Source: CAYMSA01 sp964392965 (lineage in GTDB: Bacteria > Actinomycetota > Coriobacteriia > Anaerosomatales > Anaerosomataceae). Taken from it: a stretch of 10,070 nucleotides of DNA. The translations under genes were made by a program, and so were the position numbers. Of the stretch, positions 1-7,692 are shown piece by piece (positions within the stretch are counted from its first letter, which is position 1; every line of letters begins with the position of its first letter). Where the stretch lies: positions 1 to 10,070 of the forward strand of contig CAYMSA010000063.1 of assembly GCA_964392965.1 (NCBI GenBank), in the 5' to 3' direction. Below the pieces are notes generated by a model that worked only from the letters and a program-made list of their open reading frames with translations, was not told the DNA's origin and searched no databases.

Positions 1-728
1 CCGCCCTCGTACATGAGGTCGACGATGAGCTTCACCTCGTGCATGCACTCGAAGTAGGCGATCTCCGGCTGGTAGCCCGCCTCGACGAGTGTCTCGAAGC
101 CGGCCTGGATGAGGTGCGTGAGGCCGCCGCACAGGACAGCCTGCTCACCGAAGAGGTCCGTCTCGGTCTCCTCGGCGAACGTGGTCTCGATGACCGCCGC
201 ACGCGCACCGCCGATGCCGGCCGCCCACGCGAGCGCAGTGTCGAGCGCACGTCCACTCGCGTCCTGATGAACCGCCACGAGGCACGGCACGCCCGAGCCC
301 TCGGTGAACGTCCGGCGGACCATGTGACCGGGGCCCTTGGGGGCGATCATCACGACGTCGACGTCGGCGGGCGGGACGATCTGGTTGTAGTGGATGTTGA
401 AGCCGTGGGCGAACGCGAGCACCTTGCCGGCGCTCATCGACTCGTGGATCTCCGAGTAGTACGTATGCGCCTGGGTCTCATCGGGAGTGAGCATCATGAT
501 GATGTCCGCCTCCCCTGCCGCCTCGCGCGGCGTCATGACCTTGAGCCCCGCCTCCTTGACCGCGTCCCACGACTTCGAGCCGGGTCGCAGACCGACCCGC
601 ACGTCACACCCGCTGTCGTGCAGGTTGAGCGCGTGCGCGTGGCCCTGGCTGCCGAAGCCGATGACCGCGATAGCGCGATCACGCACGAGGCCGATGTCGC
701 AGTCCTGCTCGTAGTACACGGTTGCCAT
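1..728 (-). CDS. ilvC: Ketol-acid reductoisomerase, N-terminal 242 residues (3' end outside the window)
   Basis: This enzyme isomerises and reduces 2-acetolactate or 2-aceto-2-hydroxybutyrate with NADPH and Mg2+, the second step of valine/isoleucine synthesis. The visible part has the Rossmann motif GFGSQG at residues 24-29, followed by VGLRPGSKSW (45-54). An Arg and two Ser at this spot are usual for NADPH-dependent class I enzymes, so NADPH use is inferred. The APKGPGH motif lies at 129-135. The metal/substrate acids are D191 and E195 (TDLFGEQ) and E227/E231 (ECMHEVKLIVDL). About 90 C-terminal residues of a normal 330-residue protein are missing only because the window ends. The ATG at 728 is preceded by a purine-rich AGGAAGAAGGGG ribosome site. 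It is the last ilv gene seen, 102 bp after ilvN. Confidence 0.97.
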   Translation of the reverse strand, partial: MATVYYEQDCDIGLVRDRAIAVIGFGSQGHAHALNLHDSGCDVRVGLRPGSKSWDAVKEAGLKVMTPREAAGEADIIMMLTPDETQAHTYYSEIHESMSAGKVLAFAHGFNIHYNQIVPPADVDVVMIAPKGPGHMVRRTFTEGSGVPCLVAVHQDASGRALDTALAWAAGIGGARAAVIETTFAEETETDLFGEQAVLCGGLTHLIQAGFETLVEAGYQPEIAYFECMHEVKLIVDLMYEG

Positions 729-830
729 AGCGTCCCCTTCTTCCTGCGCCCCTCCGGGGGCGACTGTCGACTGTCCTTCGTTCCCGTACCCTGCCACCGC
801 CACGACTCGGCGGGACCGTACCCTGGTGCC
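729..830 (-). other. ilvN-ilvC spacer with short direct repeats and a small hairpin
   Basis: This 102-bp spacer contains no gene. The 10-mer CCGTACCCTG occurs at 784-793 and again at 816-825. CGACTGT is repeated head to tail at 761-774. A weak hairpin (CCCC, 3-nt loop, GGGG; about 750-760) lies just ahead of the ilvC ribosome site. I see no U-tract terminator and no separate convincing promoter, so ilvC is probably cotranscribed with ilvN. The repeats may be protein-binding or RNA features, or chance in GC-rich DNA. Confidence 0.45.
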
Positions 831-1328
831 CTATGCGCCAGCGGCGTCTCTGCCGCCTCGCGTGAGGGCGATCTTGCCGGTGCGGGCGAGCTCCTTGATG
901 CCGTACGCCCGCAGGAGATCCTCCATGGCCGCGAGCTTGTCGCCGGTGCCGGTGGCCTCGATCGTCAACGTGGAGCGTCCCACGTCCACGATCTTGGCCC
1001 TGAAGACGTTCGTGATCTCGATGATCTCGTGCCGCAGCTCCGGTGGAGCGCTCACTTTGAACAGCACGAGCTCCCGGTCGATCATCTCGGCCGGGTCGAG
1101 ATCCTGGATCTTGATCACGTTGATGAGCTTGTGGAGCTGCTTGGTCACCTGCTCCACCGCGTTCTCGTCCTGCACCGAGACCACGATCGTCATGCGTGAG
1201 AGGGTCGGGTCCTCGGTCACACCCACCGCGAGTGAATCGATGTTGAAGCCGCGCCGAGCGAAGAGCGAGGCCACACGGGTGAGCACGCCGGGACGGTTCT
1301 CCACGAGCACCGAGAGAGTGTGCTTCAT
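831..1328 (-). CDS. ilvN: Acetolactate synthase small (regulatory) subunit
   Basis: This is the regulatory subunit of acetohydroxyacid synthase; in this family it activates the catalytic subunit and mediates valine feedback. The protein is 165 aa, normal for the family. An N-terminal ACT domain spans about residues 3-75, with the characteristic HTLSVLVENRPGVLTRV start and RGFNIDSLAVG. A C-terminal regulatory domain follows (residues about 80-160, with AYGIKELARTGKIALTRG near the end). I chose the ATG at 1328 because it gives the family-typical MKHTLSV start. It overlaps the ilvB TGA stop by one base, which points to translational coupling. An in-frame GTG at 1337 would add only three residues inside ilvB. 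The gene ends 102 bp before ilvC. Confidence 0.96.
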   Translation of the reverse strand: MKHTLSVLVENRPGVLTRVASLFARRGFNIDSLAVGVTEDPTLSRMTIVVSVQDENAVEQVTKQLHKLINVIKIQDLDPAEMIDRELVLFKVSAPPELRHEIIEITNVFRAKIVDVGRSTLTIEATGTGDKLAAMEDLLRAYGIKELARTGKIALTRGGRDAAGA

Positions 1329-3076
1329 CACTCCCACACCCCCTCGAACAGCTCGCTGTCCAGCATGTCAGACACCGGCCCGCCAGGAATGCCGCCGAGC
1401 ATCTCGTCGATCGAGCCGCCCGGAGCCACCATCGGGAACACGTTCTCCTCGCGCTCGACGCGTACGTCGACGACCGCCGGGCCGTCGAAGGCGAAGGCCG
1501 CCACGAGGGCATCGTCGAGCTCGGCGGGAGTGGTCGCCCGCACACCGAAGGCACCGTAGGCCTCGGCGAGCTTGACGAAGTCCGGGCAGTCCTGCGGCAA
1601 CGTGGACGACGAATACCGGTGCTCGTAGAAGAGCTCCTGCCACTGACGCACCATGCCGAGGTAGCCGTTGTTGAGGATGATCACCTTGACCGGCAGATGG
1701 TTGATGGCCGCCGTGGCAAGTTCCTGGCTGTTCATCTGGATGGAGCCGTCGCCCGCGATGTCGATGACGAGCGCGTCTGGACGGCCGATCTGCGCGCCGA
1801 GGGCCGCCGGCAGCCCGAAGCCCATGGTGCCCAGGCCGCCCGAGGACACCCACGTCCGCGGCTCGGTGAGGCACAGGTACTGCGCGGCCCACATCTGGTT
1901 CTGTCCCACCTCGGTCGTGTAGATGACCGGGCGCCCCTTCGTGAGGTCGCGCACCCGCTCCACCACGTACTCGGGCATGATCGACGTCGTGCTGTGGTGG
2001 TAGTGGTACGGGTAACGCGCGCGCCAGTCGTCGATCACACGCATCCACGCTTCGGTCCGCGGCGTCGCGGCCATCTTACGGAGCTCGGCGGTGACCGAGG
2101 CGAGCACGGTCTTGGCATCGCCCACCACCGGCACGTCGACCGGCCGGTTCTTGCCGATCTCCGCCGGATCGATGTCGATGTGGACGACCTTGGCTTTCGA
2201 CGCGAACGTCGCGAGCTTGCCGGTCACGCGGTCGTCGAAGCGCACGCCCACACCCACCAGCAGGTCCGTCTCGGTGATCGCGTAGTTGGTGTACTTGGCG
2301 CCATGCATGCCGGGCATGCCGATGAAGAGGTGATGGTCCTCCGGGAAGGCGCCCTTCCCCATGAGCGTGGTGGCCACCGGCACCTGGAGAAGCTCGGCGA
2401 GCTCCTTGAGCTCCTTCGTGCCGCCCGACGTGAGCACACCGCCGCCCACGTACAGGAGCGGCTTGCGCGCCGAGGCGAGCAGCGACGCCACGGCCTTCAC
2501 CTGACGCGGATGACCCTTCGTCGTCGGCTTGTAACCGGGCATCTTCACCGAGGTGGGGTGCCGGTAGACGACCTCTCCGCGGGTCACATCAACCGGGATG
2601 TCGATGAGCACCGGGCCCGGACGGCCGGTGGACGCGATGTGGAACGCCTCGGCGATCACATGCGGTATGTCGGCGGCATCGTCGACGAGATAGTTGTGCT
2701 TCGTGATGGGGATGGTGATGCCGGTGGTGTCGATCTCCTGGAACGCGTCCGTGCCGAGGACGTGTGAGGCGACCTGACCGGTGATGACGATGAGCGGTAT
2801 GGAGTCCATGTAGGCGTTGGCGATGCCGGTGATCGTGTTGGATGCACCGGGGCCGCTCGTCACGATGACGACGCCGGGCTTGCCCGTCACGCGGGCGTAC
2901 GCGTCAGCCGCGTGCGTCGCGCCCTGCTCGTGCCGGGTGAGGATCGTGCGGATTCCCTCGGCATCGTAGAGCGCATCGAAGATGGGCAGGACGACGCCGC
3001 CCGGATACCCGAATACGACCTCGGTCCCCTCCGCCTGCAATGACCTCACCAGCGCCTGGGCGCCGTTGACCTTCAT
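1328..3076 (-). CDS. ilvB: Acetolactate synthase large (catalytic) subunit
   Basis: This ThDP- and FAD-dependent enzyme joins two pyruvates, or pyruvate and 2-ketobutyrate, to start valine/leucine and isoleucine synthesis. The protein is 582 aa, full length. The N-terminal PYR domain carries GYPGGVVLPIFDAL (23-36) and the catalytic glutamate E50 in RHEQGA. The central domain is FAD-binding. The C-terminal PP domain has the ThDP motif GDG at 442-444, closing with NN at 469-470, then GMVRQWQELF (474-483) typical of anabolic enzymes. The tail VFPMVAPGGSIDEML also marks the biosynthetic acetohydroxyacid synthase rather than other pyruvate-binding ThDP enzymes. The ATG at 3076 has a strong AGGAGG site seven bases upstream. 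It overlaps the mini-ORF stop upstream (ATGA) and the ilvN start downstream. Confidence 0.98.
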   Translation of the reverse strand: MKVNGAQALVRSLQAEGTEVVFGYPGGVVLPIFDALYDAEGIRTILTRHEQGATHAADAYARVTGKPGVVIVTSGPGASNTITGIANAYMDSIPLIVITGQVASHVLGTDAFQEIDTTGITIPITKHNYLVDDAADIPHVIAEAFHIASTGRPGPVLIDIPVDVTRGEVVYRHPTSVKMPGYKPTTKGHPRQVKAVASLLASARKPLLYVGGGVLTSGGTKELKELAELLQVPVATTLMGKGAFPEDHHLFIGMPGMHGAKYTNYAITETDLLVGVGVRFDDRVTGKLATFASKAKVVHIDIDPAEIGKNRPVDVPVVGDAKTVLASVTAELRKMAATPRTEAWMRVIDDWRARYPYHYHHSTTSIMPEYVVERVRDLTKGRPVIYTTEVGQNQMWAAQYLCLTEPRTWVSSGGLGTMGFGLPAALGAQIGRPDALVIDIAGDGSIQMNSQELATAAINHLPVKVIILNNGYLGMVRQWQELFYEHRYSSSTLPQDCPDFVKLAEAYGAFGVRATTPAELDDALVAAFAFDGPAVVDVRVEREENVFPMVAPGGSIDEMLGGIPGGPVSDMLDSELFEGVWE

Positions 3077-3143
3077 GCCACCACCTCCTGATACGTCTCG
3101 TGGGCGGGACCCGCAGGTCCCTGATTCACTCCTGCCGCGCGCT

Positions 3144-3147
<4 letters not shown>
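3073..3147 (-). CDS. Possible 24-codon linker ORF between ilvD and ilvB
   Basis: This candidate small ORF fills the 67-bp spacer between ilvD and ilvB exactly. Its ATG at 3147 overlaps the ilvD TGA as ATGA, and its TGA overlaps the ilvB ATG, again as ATGA. The peptide begins MKRAAGVNQGPAG and ends YQEVVA. It has three valines but no isoleucine or leucine, so it does not look like a classical branched-chain attenuator peptide. There is no strong ribosome site of its own; expression would depend on ribosomes that have just finished ilvD. It also spans a stable hairpin and the ilvB ribosome site. I recognise no family. The same frame stays open for a long way upstream inside ilvD, so a chance opening in GC-rich DNA is a real alternative. 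Confidence 0.3.
3106..3121 (-). other. UNCG-type hairpin in the ilvD-ilvB junction
   Basis: On the minus strand GGGACC-UGCG-GGUCCC forms a perfect 6-bp stem closed by a C(UGCG)G loop, a member of the unusually stable UNCG tetraloop class. It begins 23 nt past the ilvD stop and ends about 16 nt before the ilvB ribosome site. No U-run follows, so it is not an intrinsic terminator. An mRNA stability, processing or translation-tuning role is an inference. Confidence 0.6.
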
Positions 3148-4808
<1,661 letters not shown>

Positions 4809-5149
4809 ACGTCGCCCTTCCCTTGTGGGACGGAGCGCCCGTAGTGCCGCATGCAGCAGGAGGCGACCGAGAATAGCCGCGACGATGGTGACACGGGACA
4901 GGCGGCGAATCCGCGCCTGCGGGTGACGTGTCAGCTCATGCGGCAGGTAACGGATGCCACCGACCCGTCCTACTGGCGCCGGCTCCCGCGGAGGTCGTCC
5001 GCGATGAGAACCTGGCTCGTTCTTCCGGGTGGCTCAGGGGTGATCTTCACAGTGTCCCGCGCCGGGTTTCCACCGTCCCCGACTCTCTGCTGCTGGGATT
5101 GACCGTTACTCGTCCCCGTCAACGCCGTTCGTGCTGTGCGGTTGAGAGA
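4809..5149 (-). promoter_or_regulatory. T-box riboswitch leader with AUC (Ile) specifier, ahead of ilvD
   Basis: T-box leaders sense uncharged tRNA by pairing with its anticodon and its acceptor end. The leader of about 340 nt shows Stem I marks in the right order on the minus strand: GGGGACGAGTA (5117-5107, S-turn AGUA), an AGAGAG bulge (5088-5083), GGTGGAAACC (5074-5065), and GTGAAGATCACCCC (5050-5037). Here GAA is the S-turn partner and AUC (5044-5042) the specifier. GGGG/CCCC closes the base, ACGGU/ACUGU and UCCC/GGGA build the helix. Two hairpins follow: GAAC/GUUC, then CGCGGA/UCCGCG (5003-4987). A T-box-like segment, GGTGGCATCCG, lies at 4961-4951. Its UGGC is odd, because tRNA-Ile normally has A73, which would favour UGGU. 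The specifier agrees with the downstream ilv genes. No U-tract is present, so control may be translational. Confidence 0.75.
4845..4946 (-). promoter_or_regulatory. Competing downstream helix (putative sequestrator/antiterminator switch) of the ilv leader
   Basis: Just after the T-box segment, UGCCGCAUG (4946-4938) is perfectly complementary to CAUGCGGCA (4853-4845). The helix extends inward as AGC/GCU around one bulged G. It encloses a second hairpin, 4889-4933: outer arms UGACACG/CGUGUCA and inner arms CAGGC/GCCUG plus GCG/CGC with a GAUU loop. The CCGU of the T-box segment can pair either with ACGG upstream (near 4967) or with ACGG just after the 9-bp helix (near 4841), so the two folds look mutually exclusive. 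No U-run follows, so a classical terminator is not supported. Confidence 0.5.
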
Positions 5150-5155
5150 GCTGCC

Positions 5156-5185
5156 AGTATACGCCCTCGGCGAGCGAATCGGCAA
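5156..5185 (-). promoter_or_regulatory. Candidate sigma-70-type promoter of the ilv operon
   Basis: Read on the minus strand, TTGCCG (5185-5180) is followed after 18 bp by TATACT (5161-5156), a 4/6 and a 5/6 match to the housekeeping consensus. Transcription would start near 5149, about 30 nt before the first T-box Stem I element, which is the right geometry. It lies about 30 bp downstream of the maturation protease stop codon, so the ilv operon can be expressed independently of the hydrogenase genes. Confidence 0.55.
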
Positions 5186-5214
5186 ACGCCCGTGTTTCCA
5201 ACGCATGTCACGCC

Positions 5215-5553
5215 TCAGGCGTCGTCTCTCTCGAAGAAAGCGACAGCCAGCGCGATGTACTCCTCCATGCGGTCGGCGAGCGTCCCGGAGAGCCCGATCG
5301 CGTCGGTGACCGTCTCTGGCTCGATGCCAAGTATCGTGATCGGCGGCAAGACGCCCGAGATGCGGGAGGCGAGGCCGAGCACCTTGAGCAGATCNNNNNN
5401 NNNNNNNNNNNNNNNNNNNNNNNNNNNNNNNNNNNNNNNNNNNNNNNNNNNNNNNNNNNNNNNNNNNNNNNNNNNNNNNNNNNNNNNNNNNNNNCGCAGA
5501 CCGATGGAGTCATCGAAGGCCGCGTACGTGCCCACGCCTATGAGATAACGCAT
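5215..5553 (-). CDS. [NiFe]-hydrogenase maturation protease (M52 family), interrupted by an assembly gap
   Basis: Proteases of the HycI/HyaD/HoxW type clip the C-terminal tail of the hydrogenase large subunit after Ni insertion. The N-terminus, MRYLIGVGTYAAFDDSIGL, matches the family opening (GxGN-like turn, then DD with the Ni-sensing acid). The C-terminal fragment carries ITILGIEPETVTDAIGLSG, the conserved (V/I)xGIEP...GLS signature, and ends ERDDA. The middle is replaced by 100 Ns. With that nominal gap the frame is kept but the protein would be only 112 aa, against about 150-165 in the family, so the true gap is probably longer. The central substrate-binding residues cannot be seen. The ATG at 5553 has a good GGGAGGT ribosome site. 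It follows hyhL, its likely substrate, after 70 bp. Confidence 0.85.
   Translation of the reverse strand: MRYLIGVGTYAAFDDSIGLXXXXXXXXXXXXXXXXXXXXXXXXXXXXXXXXXXDLLKVLGLASRISGVLPPITILGIEPETVTDAIGLSGTLADRMEEYIALAVAFFERDDA
5395..5494. other. Assembly gap (100 Ns)
   Basis: Exactly 100 consecutive Ns, the usual placeholder for a scaffold gap of unknown length, fall inside the maturation protease gene. The sequence on both sides belongs to the same protein family, so the join is probably correct in order and orientation, but the length is not reliable. Confidence 0.98.
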
Positions 5554-5571
5554 GGCACCTCCCGCTCACGT

Positions 5572-5601
5572 GACCCGCCGGCGCCTGAGCACCGGCGGGT
5601 C
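5572..5601 (-). other. Strong hairpin between hyhL and the protease gene
   Basis: GACCCGCCGG and CCGGCGGGTC form a perfect 10-bp inverted repeat around a 10-nt loop, starting 23 nt after the hyhL stop. No U-run follows on the minus strand; instead the protease ribosome site GGGAGGT comes within about 15 nt. A stability or processing hairpin that lowers protease expression relative to the structural subunits is plausible; a simple terminator is less so. Confidence 0.6.
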
Positions 5602-5623
5602 GACGCGGGTCTCCGAGTCTCGC

Positions 5624-6943
5624 TCAGCGGATGAACTCGACATCGAGGTGATGCGTGGAGCACGAGATGCACGGGTCGTACGCACGGACGAGCATCGAAA
5701 GCGCGAGCGCCATCTCCTCCTCGGAGCGGTCCTGCGCCAGCAGCTGCGGTACGAGCTCCTCGAAGTCGACCTGGATGTTCCCGTGGTTCTGATTCGTGGG
5801 GATGATGCAGTTGGCCCGGACGCACAGGCCGTCGGCATCGTATTCGTAGTCGTGGAAGAGGATACCCCTCGGCACCTCGACCGCCGAGATGCCGCGACCG
5901 TAGCGCGTGGGCGCCACGAGGCCCTCCTCGGCGATACCGTCCGCGATGAGCTCGTCGATCAGTCGCACGCTCTCGTAGACCGCGTGCACGCACTCCACCA
6001 CCTGGGCCACCGAATTCATATAGGGGTTCGTGCAGACCGGTTCGATGCCGAGTGCCGCCGCCGCCCGTTTGGCCTCCGGATGAAGCTGGTCGTAGTTGAC
6101 GTTGAAGCGTGCGAGCGCACCCGCGGCGTAGCTCCGAAGACGGTTCCTCGTGTGCTTCGCGGTGGACTGCGGCACCACATACTCGTTGGTGAAGCTCAGG
6201 TAGTCCGCGACGTCGTACCGCACGCGATCCCCATCGCCGAGTATCGTCTGGACGCATCCGTTGAACAGACCGTACTCATCGTCCTCGGTGACCGCCATGT
6301 ACTCGGTCGGCCGATCGAAAGCCGGCAGCTTGTGTGCCACCGACACGATGGTCTCGACGGTGGCGTCGAGATCGGGGACGGCCGCGAGCAGCTGCTCCTT
6401 GAGCTCGGTGAGCTGCCGCACGCTCGGAAGCGCCGAGAACCCGCCCGGCAGTACCGTGACCGGGTGCGTCGTACGTCCGCCGATCACCGACCCCCACTCG
6501 TGCGCGAGGCGCTTCAGCCGGAGCGCGCGCACCACGACGTCACCGTGCGTGGGGATGAGCGGGAACACCGACGGCGCGTCGAAGAGGTCCGGCGCCACGA
6601 GCAGGTACACGTGCAGCACGTGCGAGTCGAAGTTCTCGGCATGCTTGAGGATCGTACGCAGCTTGCGCGTCTGCGGCGTGACTTCGATGCCGAGAGCCGC
6701 CTCCGTCGCGACGACCGAGGCGAGCGTGTGGCCCACCGCACAGATTCCGCAGATGCGGCTCGTGATGCGCGCAACCTCCGAGTAGTGACGCCTGCGGACC
6801 ATCGCCTCGAAGAACCGCGGATTCTCGGGCACCTGCCATTCGCACTTCTCAACAGTCCCGTTCGCGACGTTCACGACGATGTTGCCATGGCCCTCGACCC
6901 GGGTCAGGTGATGGATATCGATGTCGACGTTCTTCTTCACCAT
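5624..6943 (-). CDS. hyhL: Group 3b [NiFe] hydrogenase large (alpha) subunit
   Basis: This is the catalytic subunit with the NiFe(CN)2CO site, in a cytoplasmic bidirectional NADP-linked hydrogenase. The protein is 439 aa, full length. HHLTRVEGHG lies near the N-terminus (11-20). The L1 motif RICGICAVGH spans 63-72, with C65 and C68 as Ni ligands. The L2 motif DPCISCSTH lies at 423-431, with C425 and C428. Eight residues (HLDVEFIR) follow H431 and would be removed by the maturation protease encoded next door. All four Ni ligands are cysteine; no selenocysteine is indicated. There is no membrane segment. The ATG at 6943 lies 4 nt after the hyhS stop with a GAGGAG ribosome site inside the end of hyhS. 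The HyhBGSL context separates it from F420-reducing (3a), Mvh (3c) and Hox (3d) types. Confidence 0.96.
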   Translation of the reverse strand: MVKKNVDIDIHHLTRVEGHGNIVVNVANGTVEKCEWQVPENPRFFEAMVRRRHYSEVARITSRICGICAVGHTLASVVATEAALGIEVTPQTRKLRTILKHAENFDSHVLHVYLLVAPDLFDAPSVFPLIPTHGDVVVRALRLKRLAHEWGSVIGGRTTHPVTVLPGGFSALPSVRQLTELKEQLLAAVPDLDATVETIVSVAHKLPAFDRPTEYMAVTEDDEYGLFNGCVQTILGDGDRVRYDVADYLSFTNEYVVPQSTAKHTRNRLRSYAAGALARFNVNYDQLHPEAKRAAAALGIEPVCTNPYMNSVAQVVECVHAVYESVRLIDELIADGIAEEGLVAPTRYGRGISAVEVPRGILFHDYEYDADGLCVRANCIIPTNQNHGNIQVDFEELVPQLLAQDRSEEEMALALSMLVRAYDPCISCSTHHLDVEFIR

Positions 6944-6947
6944 GGCA

Positions 6948-7691
6948 CTAGCTCCTCAGGTTCGCGGTGAACATGCGCGACTTGCCGATAGCCCGCTCCT
7001 GATCGAACCCGGCGCGCTCCATGAGTACGGTCTCCAGAGAGCGCAGGTTGGGCTCGTCCACGAAGCCGCGACAGGCCTCGCAGGGGATGCCGAGCGCAGG
7101 ACAGGGCGCTCCGCACCCTGCGCGCGCCACCATCCCCATGCAGTAGTCGCCCTCGTCGAAGCGGCAGACCGTACCGTTGCGCTTGCACTCCACGCAGACG
7201 GGGTAGCTGGGGACGAAGGGGACATCGTCGTGCAGCAGACTCGACAGGATGCGGACCAGCTCGTCTTTGCTCGCAGGACACCCGTGCGCGTAGTAGTCGA
7301 CCTTGATGGCCGCCGAGATGGGGAGCGCCGGGCCGCTCTGCAGGTGCGGCATGCGCGCGTCGGCACCGTAGACACACTCGTGATAGTCGTCCTGATGATT
7401 GCGCAGCGCGTTGATCCCACCGGTGCAAGCGCAGGCCCCGTACGCGATGACGATTCGCGAGCGGCGCCGAATCTCGGTCAGACGCTCGCGGTCCTTCTCC
7501 TGGGTGAAGCTGCCTTCCACGAGCGCGATATCGATGCGCGACGTCGTCGTCTCGGTCATCGCCTCGCGGAACTCGACGATGTCGACGTGCTCGAGTAGTC
7601 CGAGGATGGTCTCATGGCCGAGGTTCGTGAACTCGATCTGACACCCCTCGCAACCGGTGAAATCGAAGAACGCCAGCTTGGGTTTCGCCAT
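6948..7691 (-). CDS. hyhS: Group 3b [NiFe] hydrogenase small (delta) subunit
   Basis: This is the electron-transfer subunit that passes electrons between the NiFe site and the diaphorase subunits. The protein is 247 aa, without the Tat signal found in exported hydrogenases, so the enzyme is cytoplasmic. The proximal [4Fe-4S] ligands are C14 and C17 (TGCEGCQ), C87 (YGAC) and C138 (HGCP). A cysteine-rich C-terminal part (C166, C169, C176, C184, C193, C197, C204, C207) provides eight ligands, enough for two more [4Fe-4S] clusters. I chose the ATG at 7691 (MAKPKLAFFDFTGCEGC). It lies one base after the hyhG stop and matches family starts; the reading frame remains open to 7784 but that extension is low-complexity sequence inside hyhG. 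Confidence 0.95.
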   Translation of the reverse strand: MAKPKLAFFDFTGCEGCQIEFTNLGHETILGLLEHVDIVEFREAMTETTTSRIDIALVEGSFTQEKDRERLTEIRRRSRIVIAYGACACTGGINALRNHQDDYHECVYGADARMPHLQSGPALPISAAIKVDYYAHGCPASKDELVRILSSLLHDDVPFVPSYPVCVECKRNGTVCRFDEGDYCMGMVARAGCGAPCPALGIPCEACRGFVDEPNLRSLETVLMERAGFDQERAIGKSRMFTANLRS

Positions 7692-7692
7692 G

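Noticed and set aside
39..1199. Long plus-strand open frame opposite ilvC and ilvN
   Set aside because: Its product is Arg/Asp/Leu/His-rich low-complexity sequence without a family, antisense to two certain genes; it is a GC-driven shadow. The same holds for the long plus-strand frames at 1619-2767, 3750-4844, 5552-6970 and 7657-8808.
831..1337. GTG start for ilvN at 1337
   Set aside because: The ATG at 1328 gives the usual MKHTLSV start and overlaps the ilvB stop by one base; the GTG adds three residues with no support.
4889..4933. Intrinsic terminator in the ilvD leader
   Set aside because: The hairpin is strong, but no U-run follows on the minus strand, so I list it only as part of a possible switch.
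5210..5222. Terminator after the maturation protease
   Set aside because: Only a 5-bp stem with the stop codon in its loop and no following U-run.
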